A DNA stretch of 64,000 nt, taken from assembly GCA_041660385.1 (NCBI GenBank), contig JBAZWJ010000001.1, positions 150,620-214,619 of the forward strand, given 5' to 3'. Below, in pieces: positions 27,026 through 34,110 of this stretch. Positions within the stretch are counted from its first letter, which is position 1. Each line of letters begins with the position of its first letter. The position numbers were made by a program, and so were the translations under genes. The notes beneath the pieces were generated by a model. That model did not search any database. It saw only the letters and a program-made list of their open reading frames with translations, and was not told the origin of the DNA. Origin of the DNA: DYJE01 sp041660385 (lineage in GTDB: Bacteria > Desulfobacterota > Desulfobacteria > Desulfobacterales > Desulfolunaceae).

Positions 27026-27064
27026 AAGAGAATAATTGTTTTTTAATAATGAAATGCCCAGAAT

Positions 27065-27093
27065 GGGCAGACCTCGCTGTCTGCCCTTTTTTT
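27065..27093 (+). terminator. Terminator after the M6 protease gene
   Basis: GGGCAGAC (27065-27072) pairs with GTCTGCCC (27079-27086) around a 6-nt loop and is followed by seven T. It is a strong intrinsic terminator 40 nt past the protease stop. Confidence 0.9.
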
Positions 27094-27143
27094 AAGAAAA
27101 GTCCCGCCATAAAGCCTTTTATTTACAAAACATTGAAAGAAAT

Positions 27144-27174
27144 TTGACAACCTGTCGGCTTCAAGTGTTATAGT
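27144..27174 (+). promoter_or_regulatory. Possible promoter of rapZ
   Basis: TTGACA (27144-27149) and TATAGT (27169-27174) lie upstream of the rapZ start. The spacer is 19 bp, longer than the optimal 17, so the assignment is weak. Confidence 0.35.
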
Positions 27175-27220
27175 AAGAATTATTAACACATAATTCACTT
27201 CTCTTTTTTGGATCATAGAC

Positions 27221-28069
27221 ATGGAATACATCATTGTGACGGGTCTTTCCGGTGCGGGAAAGACACAGGCAACCAAAGTCCTCGAAGATCTGGGATACTA
27301 TTGCATCGATAACCTTCCGGCAGATCTTTTACCTGCTTTTACTGAACTTGCCCTTCGAAATTCCGAAGAACTTAGTAAAGTAGCACTGGCCATGGATATT
27401 AGAAGCAGAAAGTTTTTCGTCAGCCTCAGATCAGCCCTGAGTGTCGCCGAGAGCAAGGGTTTTGAATGCAAGATTCTTTATCTGGAAGCTGACAAGGATG
27501 TCCTTATTAAGCGCTTTAAATAATCGAGACGAACCCATCCCATGGATCCCCGTGAATCCCTTGAAGCATGCATTACCAAAGAAATGGATATTCTGAATGA
27601 AATAAGAAATGACGCCGATTACATCATCAACACAAGCCGTTTGAACCATTCACAATTGAAAAAGGTTATTTGTGAAGCTCTCGAACAGGCTTTTGATTCG
27701 ACTAAAGTGAAAATAACCTTGACGTCATTCGGCTTCAAGAAAGGCATACCCATGGATTCGGATCTGGTGTTCGATCTTCGTTTCCTACCTAATCCCTATT
27801 ATCAGGAAAAACTCCGAAGCCTTACGGGAAACGATAAAGAAGTGAGAGATTATGTGATGGGTTTTTCTGACAGCCAGGAGTATTTAAAAAAAATTAAAGA
27901 CCTTGTAATCTTCGTCATCGGCCAGTGCGTCAAAGAGGCTCGAAGTCAGCTTATCGTTTCCATCGGTTGCACTGGCGGACAGCACCGTTCGGTATCTTTT
28001 GTCAACATCCTTGCATCCGAACTGACTCAGGAAGGATTTAAAGCAGAGATCATTCACAGAGATCTATAA
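27221..28069 (+). pseudogene. rapZ: RapZ-type RNase adapter / nucleotide-binding protein, interrupted by in-frame TAA
   Basis: The N-terminal 100 residues carry the P-loop TGLSGAGKTQATKVLEDLGYYCIDNLP, typical of RapZ (YvcJ). A TAA at 27521-27523 then interrupts the same frame: after IKRFK the frame continues SRRTHPMDPRESLEACITKE. In homologues this place reads ...ETRR.HPL, so TAA stands where a Glu codon (GAA) is expected, a single-base change. The C-terminal part is intact: DLVFDLRFLPNPYY, then VSIGCTGGQHRSVSF, the conserved GC/TGGxHRS motif. RapZ binds nucleotides and small RNAs to control cell-wall precursor synthesis. The two halves might be made separately from an ATG at 27542. A sequencing error is possible. 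Confidence 0.88.
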
Positions 28070-28077
28070 AAAACCCC

Positions 28078-28138
28078 CTTTGGCAGGGTGCCAAAGAGGG
28101 CAAGGGAGAGAAGGGTGGCCAGCTGGCAACCCTTTTTT
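28078..28138 (+). terminator. Two consecutive hairpins after rapZ
   Basis: CTTTGGCA (28078-28085) pairs with TGCCAAAG (28089-28096) across a GGG loop. A second hairpin starts at 28111 (AAGGGTGGCC) and pairs with GGCAACCCTT, followed by a T-run ending at 28138. The second is a classic terminator; the first is a compact hairpin with no T-run. Confidence 0.8.
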
Positions 28139-28219
28139 GGGAATTGGAGGAATTGAAAGGAACCAGGGGAGTCATAACCTTTCTTTTCCTCACCTCACGA
28201 GAATGGTTTTGATTTGGAA

Positions 28220-29182
28220 TTAATTCATAATCCAGACGGCCATGGAATCACTCATCTGGATAACCTTTCTGCCAACCCTGCCCATAAAGAATTCAAGAAC
28301 GGCTGAATGGCCGCGCCGCCCAAGGACAAGACTTCCGTAACCTTCTTTTTTTGCCTTTTCAATCAGAGCCTGGGACCTGCTCATATATCCCTCCATGACA
28401 GCGGTCTGCACACCTGAACTTGGGACACCCTGAGATATCAGCCAGTCCTTTTCAATATTCATGGCAAGCTCGATGGTCTTTTTCTGATGCATGACGCGCT
28501 GGACATCGAATTCAGGATAAAAACCCTTATCAATAGACGATGAGAACACATCAAAATCACCGGCCAGCATATTCATGGAACGAATCACATGACAGATGGT
28601 GAATTGCTTGCTGGGAGTGGTAAATTTATACATGGACCGTATGGCGCTTATTGATCCTTTAGAGCCGTCGAAGCCGGTAAGAAAACGACTGATTTCCGGT
28701 CGTCCTTCAACCACAACCATGGGAATATGGAAAATTTTTGAAATCAGCTTTCCGGTGACTGATCCTGTGGTGATGCCTGTAACGCAGCGGACACCTGTTT
28801 TCCCTACCACGAGAAGATCGTAATCTTTTCTGGATTCCTCAATGATATCCCGAGTGACCCCTACTTCAATCTCTCGTGTGATGATTTCAATATCTTTTCC
28901 TGCAAAACCCTTTTCAATAAACATATTGCGTGTTTTTTCCAGACGAGAGGTCATGTTTTTCTTCCGCATGGCGATCCAGTCTGTATAAGAAGCCTTGTCC
29001 ATCTCAAGTTTTTCAGGCTTGTCTTCCACATCAAAATAGAGATCCATGACTTCCGCATCCACATGATACAGAACGATTTTAGTTTTTTCAGGAGCCATAA
29101 TCCCGCTGATGTATGCTGCTGCGTTAAAGGATTGAACAGAACCGTCAATTCCTATTAAAACGCGGTTTTTTTTATCGCCCAT
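28220..29182 (-). CDS. Tandem universal stress protein
   Basis: A 320-residue protein with two UspA domains. The first starts NRVLIGIDGSVQSFNAAAYI and ends with the ATP-binding-type loop LLVVGKTGVRCVTGITTGSVTGKLI. The second starts RFLTGFDGSKGSISAIRSMY and ends SLVLGRRGHSAVLEFFMGRVGRKVI. Both keep the G-x2-G-x9-G(S/T)-like glycine pattern found in nucleotide-binding Usp proteins. The start at 29182 is preferred over 29215 because AGGAGG precedes it at good spacing. A sigma-54 type promoter lies about 150 bp upstream, suggesting stress or nutrient control through an enhancer-binding protein. Confidence 0.92.
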   Translation of the reverse strand: MGDKKNRVLIGIDGSVQSFNAAAYISGIMAPEKTKIVLYHVDAEVMDLYFDVEDKPEKLEMDKASYTDWIAMRKKNMTSRLEKTRNMFIEKGFAGKDIEIITREIEVGVTRDIIEESRKDYDLLVVGKTGVRCVTGITTGSVTGKLISKIFHIPMVVVEGRPEISRFLTGFDGSKGSISAIRSMYKFTTPSKQFTICHVIRSMNMLAGDFDVFSSSIDKGFYPEFDVQRVMHQKKTIELAMNIEKDWLISQGVPSSGVQTAVMEGYMSRSQALIEKAKKEGYGSLVLGRRGHSAVLEFFMGRVGRKVIQMSDSMAVWIMN

Positions 29183-29577
29183 GGTGTCCTCCTGCTTATA
29201 ATGTATTATTCGCAAAAGATGGATTATGATTTGATCAATCCTACGCTTTCTTTAAAGAAGGATCGATGGAGTAAAGCCTAACCCATCACGAGTTCTTGAG
29301 ATGTAAATCAACCCATGAAAATAATGTAAAGCAATCCGTGTGCCATGATGTTTGTATTTAGTAAAATATAAATTATTCAGATAGTTGAGTTACAAATTAA
29401 CACAAGGACAAAATGGAAAATTCATGTCCGATTTCTTTACACAGTGTAAACAGAAGACCGAATTAAAAACCAATAAAATGTGTATCGACAATTCATCATT
29501 GACAATCATGAAAGGAACGTGGATAAAAAAAAATTCAAAACATCATCATTTAATAAGTGAATTAAAGGAAAAGACAC
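29183..29577. other. Divergent intergenic region
   Basis: About 395 bp between the leftward universal stress gene and the rightward hydrolase. Besides the sigma-54 promoter it contains a degraded REP of the ATGGGT/ACCCAT type near 29265-29290. No coding sequence is convincing; the small frames here lack family features. Confidence 0.45.
29331..29345 (-). promoter_or_regulatory. Sigma-54 (-24/-12) promoter of the universal stress gene
   Basis: On the minus strand the sequence is TGGCAC, five bases, TTGC, then TTT, a full match to the sigma-54 core pattern TGGCAC-N5-TTGC. Transcription would start near 29319 and give a leader of about 135 nt before the universal stress gene. No activator binding site was identified. 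Confidence 0.65.
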
Positions 29578-30417
29578 ATGCCCTACGCGCCAAGTGGAAA
29601 TGCGGAAATCTACTACGAAGATATGGGACAGGGCGAAGCGGTTATCGCCATACATGGGCTTATTGAAAATACAGGTTATTTCACCATGACGGGCATAGCC
29701 GAAACACTCGCACAGAATTACCGTTTTATTCCCATGGACATGAGAGCCCATGGACGGACGAAAGTCAATGGTGAGCCCTGGGGTTATGACGTTGAAACCG
29801 CAGGAAGGGATAGTGAAGCCCTTGCCGATCATCTGGGATTGAAACGTTTTCATCTTCTTTCTCATTCAACCGGCGGTTTTGCTTCGGTGCGTTATGCCAT
29901 GGAAAAAAGCGAAAGACTGATCAGTCTTATCCTCACCGACACATCCTCAGCCACATGTTTTTTCCAGGTCAAAGAAGAAAGCGATGCGTTTCTTGAAAGG
30001 TTTGCAAGTAGTTTCGAGAAGTATGGCTGGGAAATGATTATGGCCGGGATTAAAATGCAGCCCTTTCCTTTCTTTCGAGGAATATCCGTGCGTACGGATA
30101 AAGAAGCTCTTTACGAACTGACATACAACATGATCAAGGTGGGCGACAGGGATGCCATCGGCAAATTCATCCGCTCGTTTTACATTGATCCGGACCCGAA
30201 AATTGAGGGACTGAGAAAGATAACATGCCCGACTCTTGTTCTTGTGGGTGAAATGGATGATCTTTTTATCGAACCCAGCCGCATTATGAACCGGGAAATT
30301 CCCGATTGCACACTCACCATTTACGAAAAAACAGGGCATATGCTGGCTATCGAACAACCGGAACGCATGGGCCGGGAAATTATTGAATTTCTCAAAGCCC
30401 ACCCAGATAAATATTAA
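29578..30417 (+). CDS. Alpha/beta hydrolase
   Basis: A 279-residue alpha/beta-hydrolase fold enzyme. The oxyanion region is IAIHGLIENTGYF, the nucleophile elbow is LLSHSTGGFAS (SxSxG form with Ser in the centre), the acid Asp lies in LVGEMDDLFIEP and the catalytic His in EKTGHMLAIEQPE. The cap region (~125-200) is rich in aromatics, suggesting a hydrophobic ester or ring-cleavage type substrate. There is no signal peptide, so it acts in the cytoplasm. It is convergent with the double-SDR gene; functional linkage to that cluster is only a guess. Confidence 0.9.
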   Translation: MPYAPSGNAEIYYEDMGQGEAVIAIHGLIENTGYFTMTGIAETLAQNYRFIPMDMRAHGRTKVNGEPWGYDVETAGRDSEALADHLGLKRFHLLSHSTGGFASVRYAMEKSERLISLILTDTSSATCFFQVKEESDAFLERFASSFEKYGWEMIMAGIKMQPFPFFRGISVRTDKEALYELTYNMIKVGDRDAIGKFIRSFYIDPDPKIEGLRKITCPTLVLVGEMDDLFIEPSRIMNREIPDCTLTIYEKTGHMLAIEQPERMGREIIEFLKAHPDKY

Positions 30418-30520
30418 TCTGGCAACAAAATTCTTCAATGTTTATCGCACGAATTCGATGGGTGAAGCTTTAGAGTAACCCATAGGAATTGGCAGAATAT
30501 TGGCAAAGATGGAGCCTTTT

Positions 30521-30545
30521 GTAGGGGCGGGTTCCAAACCCGCCC
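30521..30545. repeat. REP element (GGGGCGGGTTCCAAACCCGC family)
   Basis: A 25-bp palindromic element beginning GTAGGGGCGGG, centre TTCCAA, then the complement. It belongs to the same family as the REPs flanking the RAYT gene at 63277. It lies between the convergent hydrolase and double-SDR genes. Confidence 0.85.
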
Positions 30546-30580
30546 AGTGTTTGATTCATTATGATTGCTGATCAGAATGA

Positions 30581-32443
30581 TTACACATGATTTCTCCCAG
30601 CCCACCATGCCGAAATGGAGACGATCAGATCCGAGGGATACCGGGTCAAAAAACCATTGCTGATCCGGTGATTGAAATACAGGGATTTGGCGGCAAAACC
30701 GGGTATCACAAGGAATGATTTTTTCCGGATACCTTTGACGATGGCTTTCGCCACAACATCGGGGTTCAGAAGTCCGGCAAGGCTTTTCACGGCACGGGCT
30801 TCCGGGGGCAATGTTTTCGCCTCTTCTTCGATAAGAGGGGTGCGGACTTCCGGCGGACAGACCAGGGTCACGGCAATATTGAACCGTTTCAGCTCACTTC
30901 GCAGGCACTCGCTCAAACCAACGATGGCGTATTTGGTGGTTCCGTAAAGGCTGTATCCATACATACCGATCAGCCCGGCAACCGAAGCAATGTTCACGAT
31001 CTGACCTGTGCCTTTTGCTTTCATGGATGGAAGCACAGCGCTGATGGTGTTCCGTGTGCCGTACACGTTGATTTTCATGGTTCGGTCAAACTGGTCGTAG
31101 CCGATGTTTTCGAAACGATCACCCGCACCCACGCCAGCGCTGTTGATCAGGATATCCGGCGCGCCGAAACGTTCGATGGCTTCCTTGATTTTCAGTTGAA
31201 CATCATCGTTGTTTGAAACGTCCATGCTGAGGGCGTTTATTTGCTGGGATGGCCGTGCGGCTCTTGCCTGGATGGTTTTACACACTTCGTCCAGTCTTGC
31301 CTGACCTCGGGCGAACAGAACCAGATCGCATCCCTGCTCCGCCAGAACTCCGGCTGTTTCGAGGCCTATCCCGCTGGACCCGCCGGTGATGAACGCCAGT
31401 TTGCCCTCAAAGAAAGGCGAATCGTTTTTATTCAAACCGGCTCCACCCGTTTCAATGTATTCTTTAGTCCGTTTCAGACCTTCGGCGTAGGAAATTTTAG
31501 GTTCGTATCCCAGTTCGGATTTGATTCGGTCAATGGGAATAAGGTTGTCCGAACCCACCAGGTTCAGGGCTTCACGGGTGATAGGCGGACGTTTTTTAAT
31601 GTGAAGGCGCCCCCAGATTGTTTCACATGAAACAGCGGCCACCGCAGCCACAGGCCGTGGAATGGATTTTGGTTTTTTTGCTCCGATCATGGCGGCGATG
31701 TCTGAAAAGTATTCATTCCAGGTGACGGAAAGACCGTCGCAGGCATTGTAAGCCTTTCCAAGAGCCGCTTCCAACGATCCGGCAAGGATGATGATGTCTG
31801 CCACATTGTCCACATAAGCCAGCCCGGCGTTCATGTTGCCACCGGAAATCAGACCCGGCGAACCGCTTTTAAGAACAGCCACCACATCGTGAAGCCAGGG
31901 ACCGGACCCCGGACCGTAAACATTGGCCGGACGGACCACTGAAAGTTTCATGCCCTTGTTATTGTGGTATTCCCAGGCCAGTTTTTCCTGAGCCTGTTTG
32001 GTCCGGCTGTACGGACCAAATGTGTTTCCGTAGCCGGATTCTTCCGGGCAGCTCTGGCTACTTATTTTATCCCCGTAAACCACGATGCTGGACACCAGAA
32101 CCACACGTGCCCCGGTTTTTACGGCCTGCTCGAAAACAAGACGGCTGCCTTCCACGGTGAATTCCCAGTAAAGACGCTCATCTCCCCAGTCCGAAACCAC
32201 GGCAGCCAGATGAATGATGGTCCCCGCACGCCGAGTCGCGCTTTCCACGGCAAGGCTGTCTGATATGCTTCCTCGGATGATGTCCACCTTCCCTTCCCAG
32301 GCTGGTGGTGTGGTTTCATCAGGAAGCACAAGGGCTTTGACGGCGATGTTGTCCGCAAGAAGTTTTTCCACTACGCGGCGTCCGATAAATCCGGTGGCTC
32401 CGGTTACGAGAACTGGCTGGGCCATGGTTTTTATGTCGTTCAT
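30581..32443 (-). CDS. Fusion of NAD-dependent epimerase/3-beta-HSD-like and short-chain dehydrogenase domains
   Basis: A 620-residue double Rossmann protein. Residues 1-335 are an extended SDR: cofactor motif GATGFIG at 15-21 and catalytic YxxxK at Tyr145/Lys149, with closest look to 3-beta-hydroxysteroid dehydrogenase/epimerase proteins. Residues ~345-620 are a classical SDR: TGGSSGIG at 353-360, Ser487, Tyr500 and Lys504. Its C-terminal hydrophobic tail (KSFLVIPGFAAKSLYFNHRIS) resembles 3-ketodihydrosphingosine reductase-like enzymes. Both active sites look intact, so it could carry out two sequential redox steps on a lipid-like substrate. It lies downstream of the glycyl radical enzyme and activase on the same strand. 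Confidence 0.88.
   Translation of the reverse strand: MNDIKTMAQPVLVTGATGFIGRRVVEKLLADNIAVKALVLPDETTPPAWEGKVDIIRGSISDSLAVESATRRAGTIIHLAAVVSDWGDERLYWEFTVEGSRLVFEQAVKTGARVVLVSSIVVYGDKISSQSCPEESGYGNTFGPYSRTKQAQEKLAWEYHNNKGMKLSVVRPANVYGPGSGPWLHDVVAVLKSGSPGLISGGNMNAGLAYVDNVADIIILAGSLEAALGKAYNACDGLSVTWNEYFSDIAAMIGAKKPKSIPRPVAAVAAVSCETIWGRLHIKKRPPITREALNLVGSDNLIPIDRIKSELGYEPKISYAEGLKRTKEYIETGGAGLNKNDSPFFEGKLAFITGGSSGIGLETAGVLAEQGCDLVLFARGQARLDEVCKTIQARAARPSQQINALSMDVSNNDDVQLKIKEAIERFGAPDILINSAGVGAGDRFENIGYDQFDRTMKINVYGTRNTISAVLPSMKAKGTGQIVNIASVAGLIGMYGYSLYGTTKYAIVGLSECLRSELKRFNIAVTLVCPPEVRTPLIEEEAKTLPPEARAVKSLAGLLNPDVVAKAIVKGIRKKSFLVIPGFAAKSLYFNHRISNGFLTRYPSDLIVSISAWWAGRNHV
31620..31635. promoter_or_regulatory. 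parS-like site inside the double-SDR gene
   Basis: TGTTTCACATGAAACA differs from the parS consensus at one position in the core (CACATG instead of CACGTG). It lies in coding sequence about 26 kb from the perfect site. It may be a weak ParB site. Confidence 0.4.
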
Positions 32444-32473
32444 TTTCTTATTTTCCCCCTTTTCTATAAATTT

Positions 32474-32523
32474 TTTTTGGCTACTTTTCGTTGGTCAGTT
32501 TTTGGCTACTTTTCGTTGGTCAG
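32474..32523. repeat. 25-bp tandem duplication
   Basis: The unit TTTTTGGCTACTTTTCGTTG followed by GTCAG occurs twice in a row. A partial REP-like stretch (GAGGAACGAAACCCGACA) follows. It lies just upstream of the double-SDR gene and could affect its leader. Confidence 0.8.
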
Positions 32524-32580
32524 GTTGAGGAACGAAACCCGACAAATGACAAATGATTTGATTCTTCATGTCGGCCAACC

Positions 32581-32663
32581 GTAGGGGCACGGCGCGCCGT
32601 ATCCCTACATGCATATGCGCATCTTCAGTCCGTAGGATGGGTGGAGCGCAGCGTAACCCATCA
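32581..32663. repeat. Two REP-like palindromes
   Basis: GTAGGGGCACGGCGCGCCGT and onward to CCCTAC (32581-32608) is a near-perfect palindrome. GTAGGATGGGTGGAGCGCAG and onward to AACCCATC (32632-32663) is a second palindromic type. Both start with GTAGG like other REPs in the window. Confidence 0.7.
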
Positions 32664-32733
32664 CAAATACCCATGATGCCCGTTTTTTAAAGTCTGTGAT
32701 AGTCAGCCCCAAAGCAGTTATCACGCCCCAAAG

Positions 32734-32790
32734 TTGCGCACCTCGTTCCGGGGATTCTCCCCGGAACGAGGGACTGTTGCGCGACACGGT
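32734..32790. repeat. Long hairpin element with GCGACACGGTAC tail
   Basis: A perfect 14-bp stem CCTCGTTCCGGGGA (32741-32754) pairs with 32758-32771 across a 3-nt loop. It is enclosed by GCGCA/TGCGC and followed by GCGACACGGTAC. No T-run follows. A similar architecture and tail occur at 41661-41730. Confidence 0.7.
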
Positions 32791-32876
32791 ACGACTGGCA
32801 CCGCCATTTTTATTTGGCCCTCAAAAAAATGATATACGATTGCCCTGAGTCGTACTCCTGTCCAATTCTCCCGGAA

Positions 32877-33815
32877 TTATCCCCACAACCCGATCCCCGT
32901 TTCTCTGTAAATGGCTCTGCATCGTTCCAGAACCGAGTTGTCGGAAAACGTGGTCATGGCTTTGGTTGTTTTGTATGGATCATCAACCCCCACCTTGTCA
33001 CTTTTTTCATGCCAGAGAGGATTATACGCCAGAAGTGCCGCTTCTTTTACCCCCTGGCTTTTTAAAAATTCCGCCACAGCCCGGATATTCACATCGGTAT
33101 CGGTGATGCCCGGAACCAGGGGAGTCCGTGGAAGCAATGACTTTCCATCCTTGCGGGCGGTCTTTAAAATTTCTTTGAAATTATCGAGTATCCGTTCGTT
33201 GGAAAGTCCGCAGAACGTTTTATGATCGCGGCTGTCCATGATTTTGATGTCGTAGTAGATTGCGTCCAGATAAGGGTAAACCAGATCCATGAACCGCCCG
33301 AGATCAAAGCTGCCGCATGTTTCCAGAAGCGTTTGGATTCCATGACTTTTCAATGTTTTGAGGAGTTCCGACAAAAAATCCATGTACAACGTGGCCTCCC
33401 CACCGGACAACGTGACCCCGCCCCCCGATGTGTCGAAAAACGGTTTGTCCGGAAGGATTTTCGCCATGATGTCATCCACACTCATTTGTTTTCCCACACG
33501 CTCAAGAGCCCCAGACGGGCACACATCAGCGCAGATGAAACACAAGGTGCACAGGCTTCTGTCCACGTAATACAGGTTGCTCTTTGAAAGAGCCTTTTCC
33601 GGGCAGGCTTTCCGGCATTCTCCGCAGTCCACGCAGAGCTTGCCGTCAAAAGCGATTTCCGCCGAGGGTTTCCGGCTTTCGGGGTTGTGACACCACACAC
33701 AGGAAAGAGGACACCCTTTGAAAAAAACAACAGACCGTATCCCCGGCCCATCGTCCAGGCTGTTGCCTTTGATTTCCAGAACCAGCGGTTTTTTTGCATG
33801 TTCGTTAGTTGTCAT
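32877..33815 (-). CDS. Glycyl radical enzyme activating enzyme
   Basis: A ~312-residue radical SAM activase. The SAM cluster motif is FFKGCPLSCVWCHNPE (CxxxCxxC). An inserted ferredoxin-like domain with eight cysteines follows (CVDCGECRKACPEKAL and CTLCFICADVCPSGAL), as in activases of eliminating or decarboxylating glycyl radical enzymes rather than PflA. Conserved GGGVTLSGGEATLY and YYDIKIMD motifs bind SAM. It abstracts H from the glycine of the partner enzyme encoded upstream. The start at 33815 (MTTNEHAKKPL) is preferred because the longer frame reads through a REP region. It is the likely dedicated partner of the enzyme at 34111-37068. Confidence 0.95.
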   Translation of the reverse strand: MTTNEHAKKPLVLEIKGNSLDDGPGIRSVVFFKGCPLSCVWCHNPESRKPSAEIAFDGKLCVDCGECRKACPEKALSKSNLYYVDRSLCTLCFICADVCPSGALERVGKQMSVDDIMAKILPDKPFFDTSGGGVTLSGGEATLYMDFLSELLKTLKSHGIQTLLETCGSFDLGRFMDLVYPYLDAIYYDIKIMDSRDHKTFCGLSNERILDNFKEILKTARKDGKSLLPRTPLVPGITDTDVNIRAVAEFLKSQGVKEAALLAYNPLWHEKSDKVGVDDPYKTTKAMTTFSDNSVLERCRAIYRETGIGLWG

Positions 33816-33858
33816 AAAGTGCTTATTACTCCAAATTCTTTGTAGTCGTCGAAACGTT

Positions 33859-33945
33859 GTAGGGGCGACCCGCCGGTCGCCCAAACTGATATAGAATAAA
33901 CGTTTATGGTTATGCGGGGCAGGGCGACCAGCGGGTCGCCCCTAC
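33859..33945. repeat. Inverted REP pair (GGGCGACC type)
   Basis: GTAGGGGCGACCCGCCGGTC and onward (33859-33882) faces the opposite copy GGGCGACCAGCGGGTCGCCC (33922-33945 with CTAC). They form a BIME-like pair of about 87 bp. It sits in the gap between the glycyl radical enzyme and activase genes, so it may influence their joint transcript. Confidence 0.8.
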
Positions 33946-34110
33946 GGTCACCGCATATATTAAAGCAGCCCTCCGGGGGCCAGCCCCCTCTCTGCGCTGG
34001 GGCAAGCTTTAAAAATCTGGACAAATGGGTTGTGAAAAAAATACCCGTTTGTCAAACTTTTCAAAAGTTTGGCCCCCGGCAGGGCCGCCAGAGGCCATGC
34101 TTTCCGATCT

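Noticed and set aside
27521..27523. Stop in rapZ read as recoding to selenocysteine
   Set aside because: The codon is TAA, not TGA, and no SECIS-like element was looked for as relevant.
28078..28138. Fluoride or other riboswitch in the hairpins after rapZ
   Set aside because: The structure is explained by two simple hairpins; it lies downstream of a gene and upstream of a convergent one.
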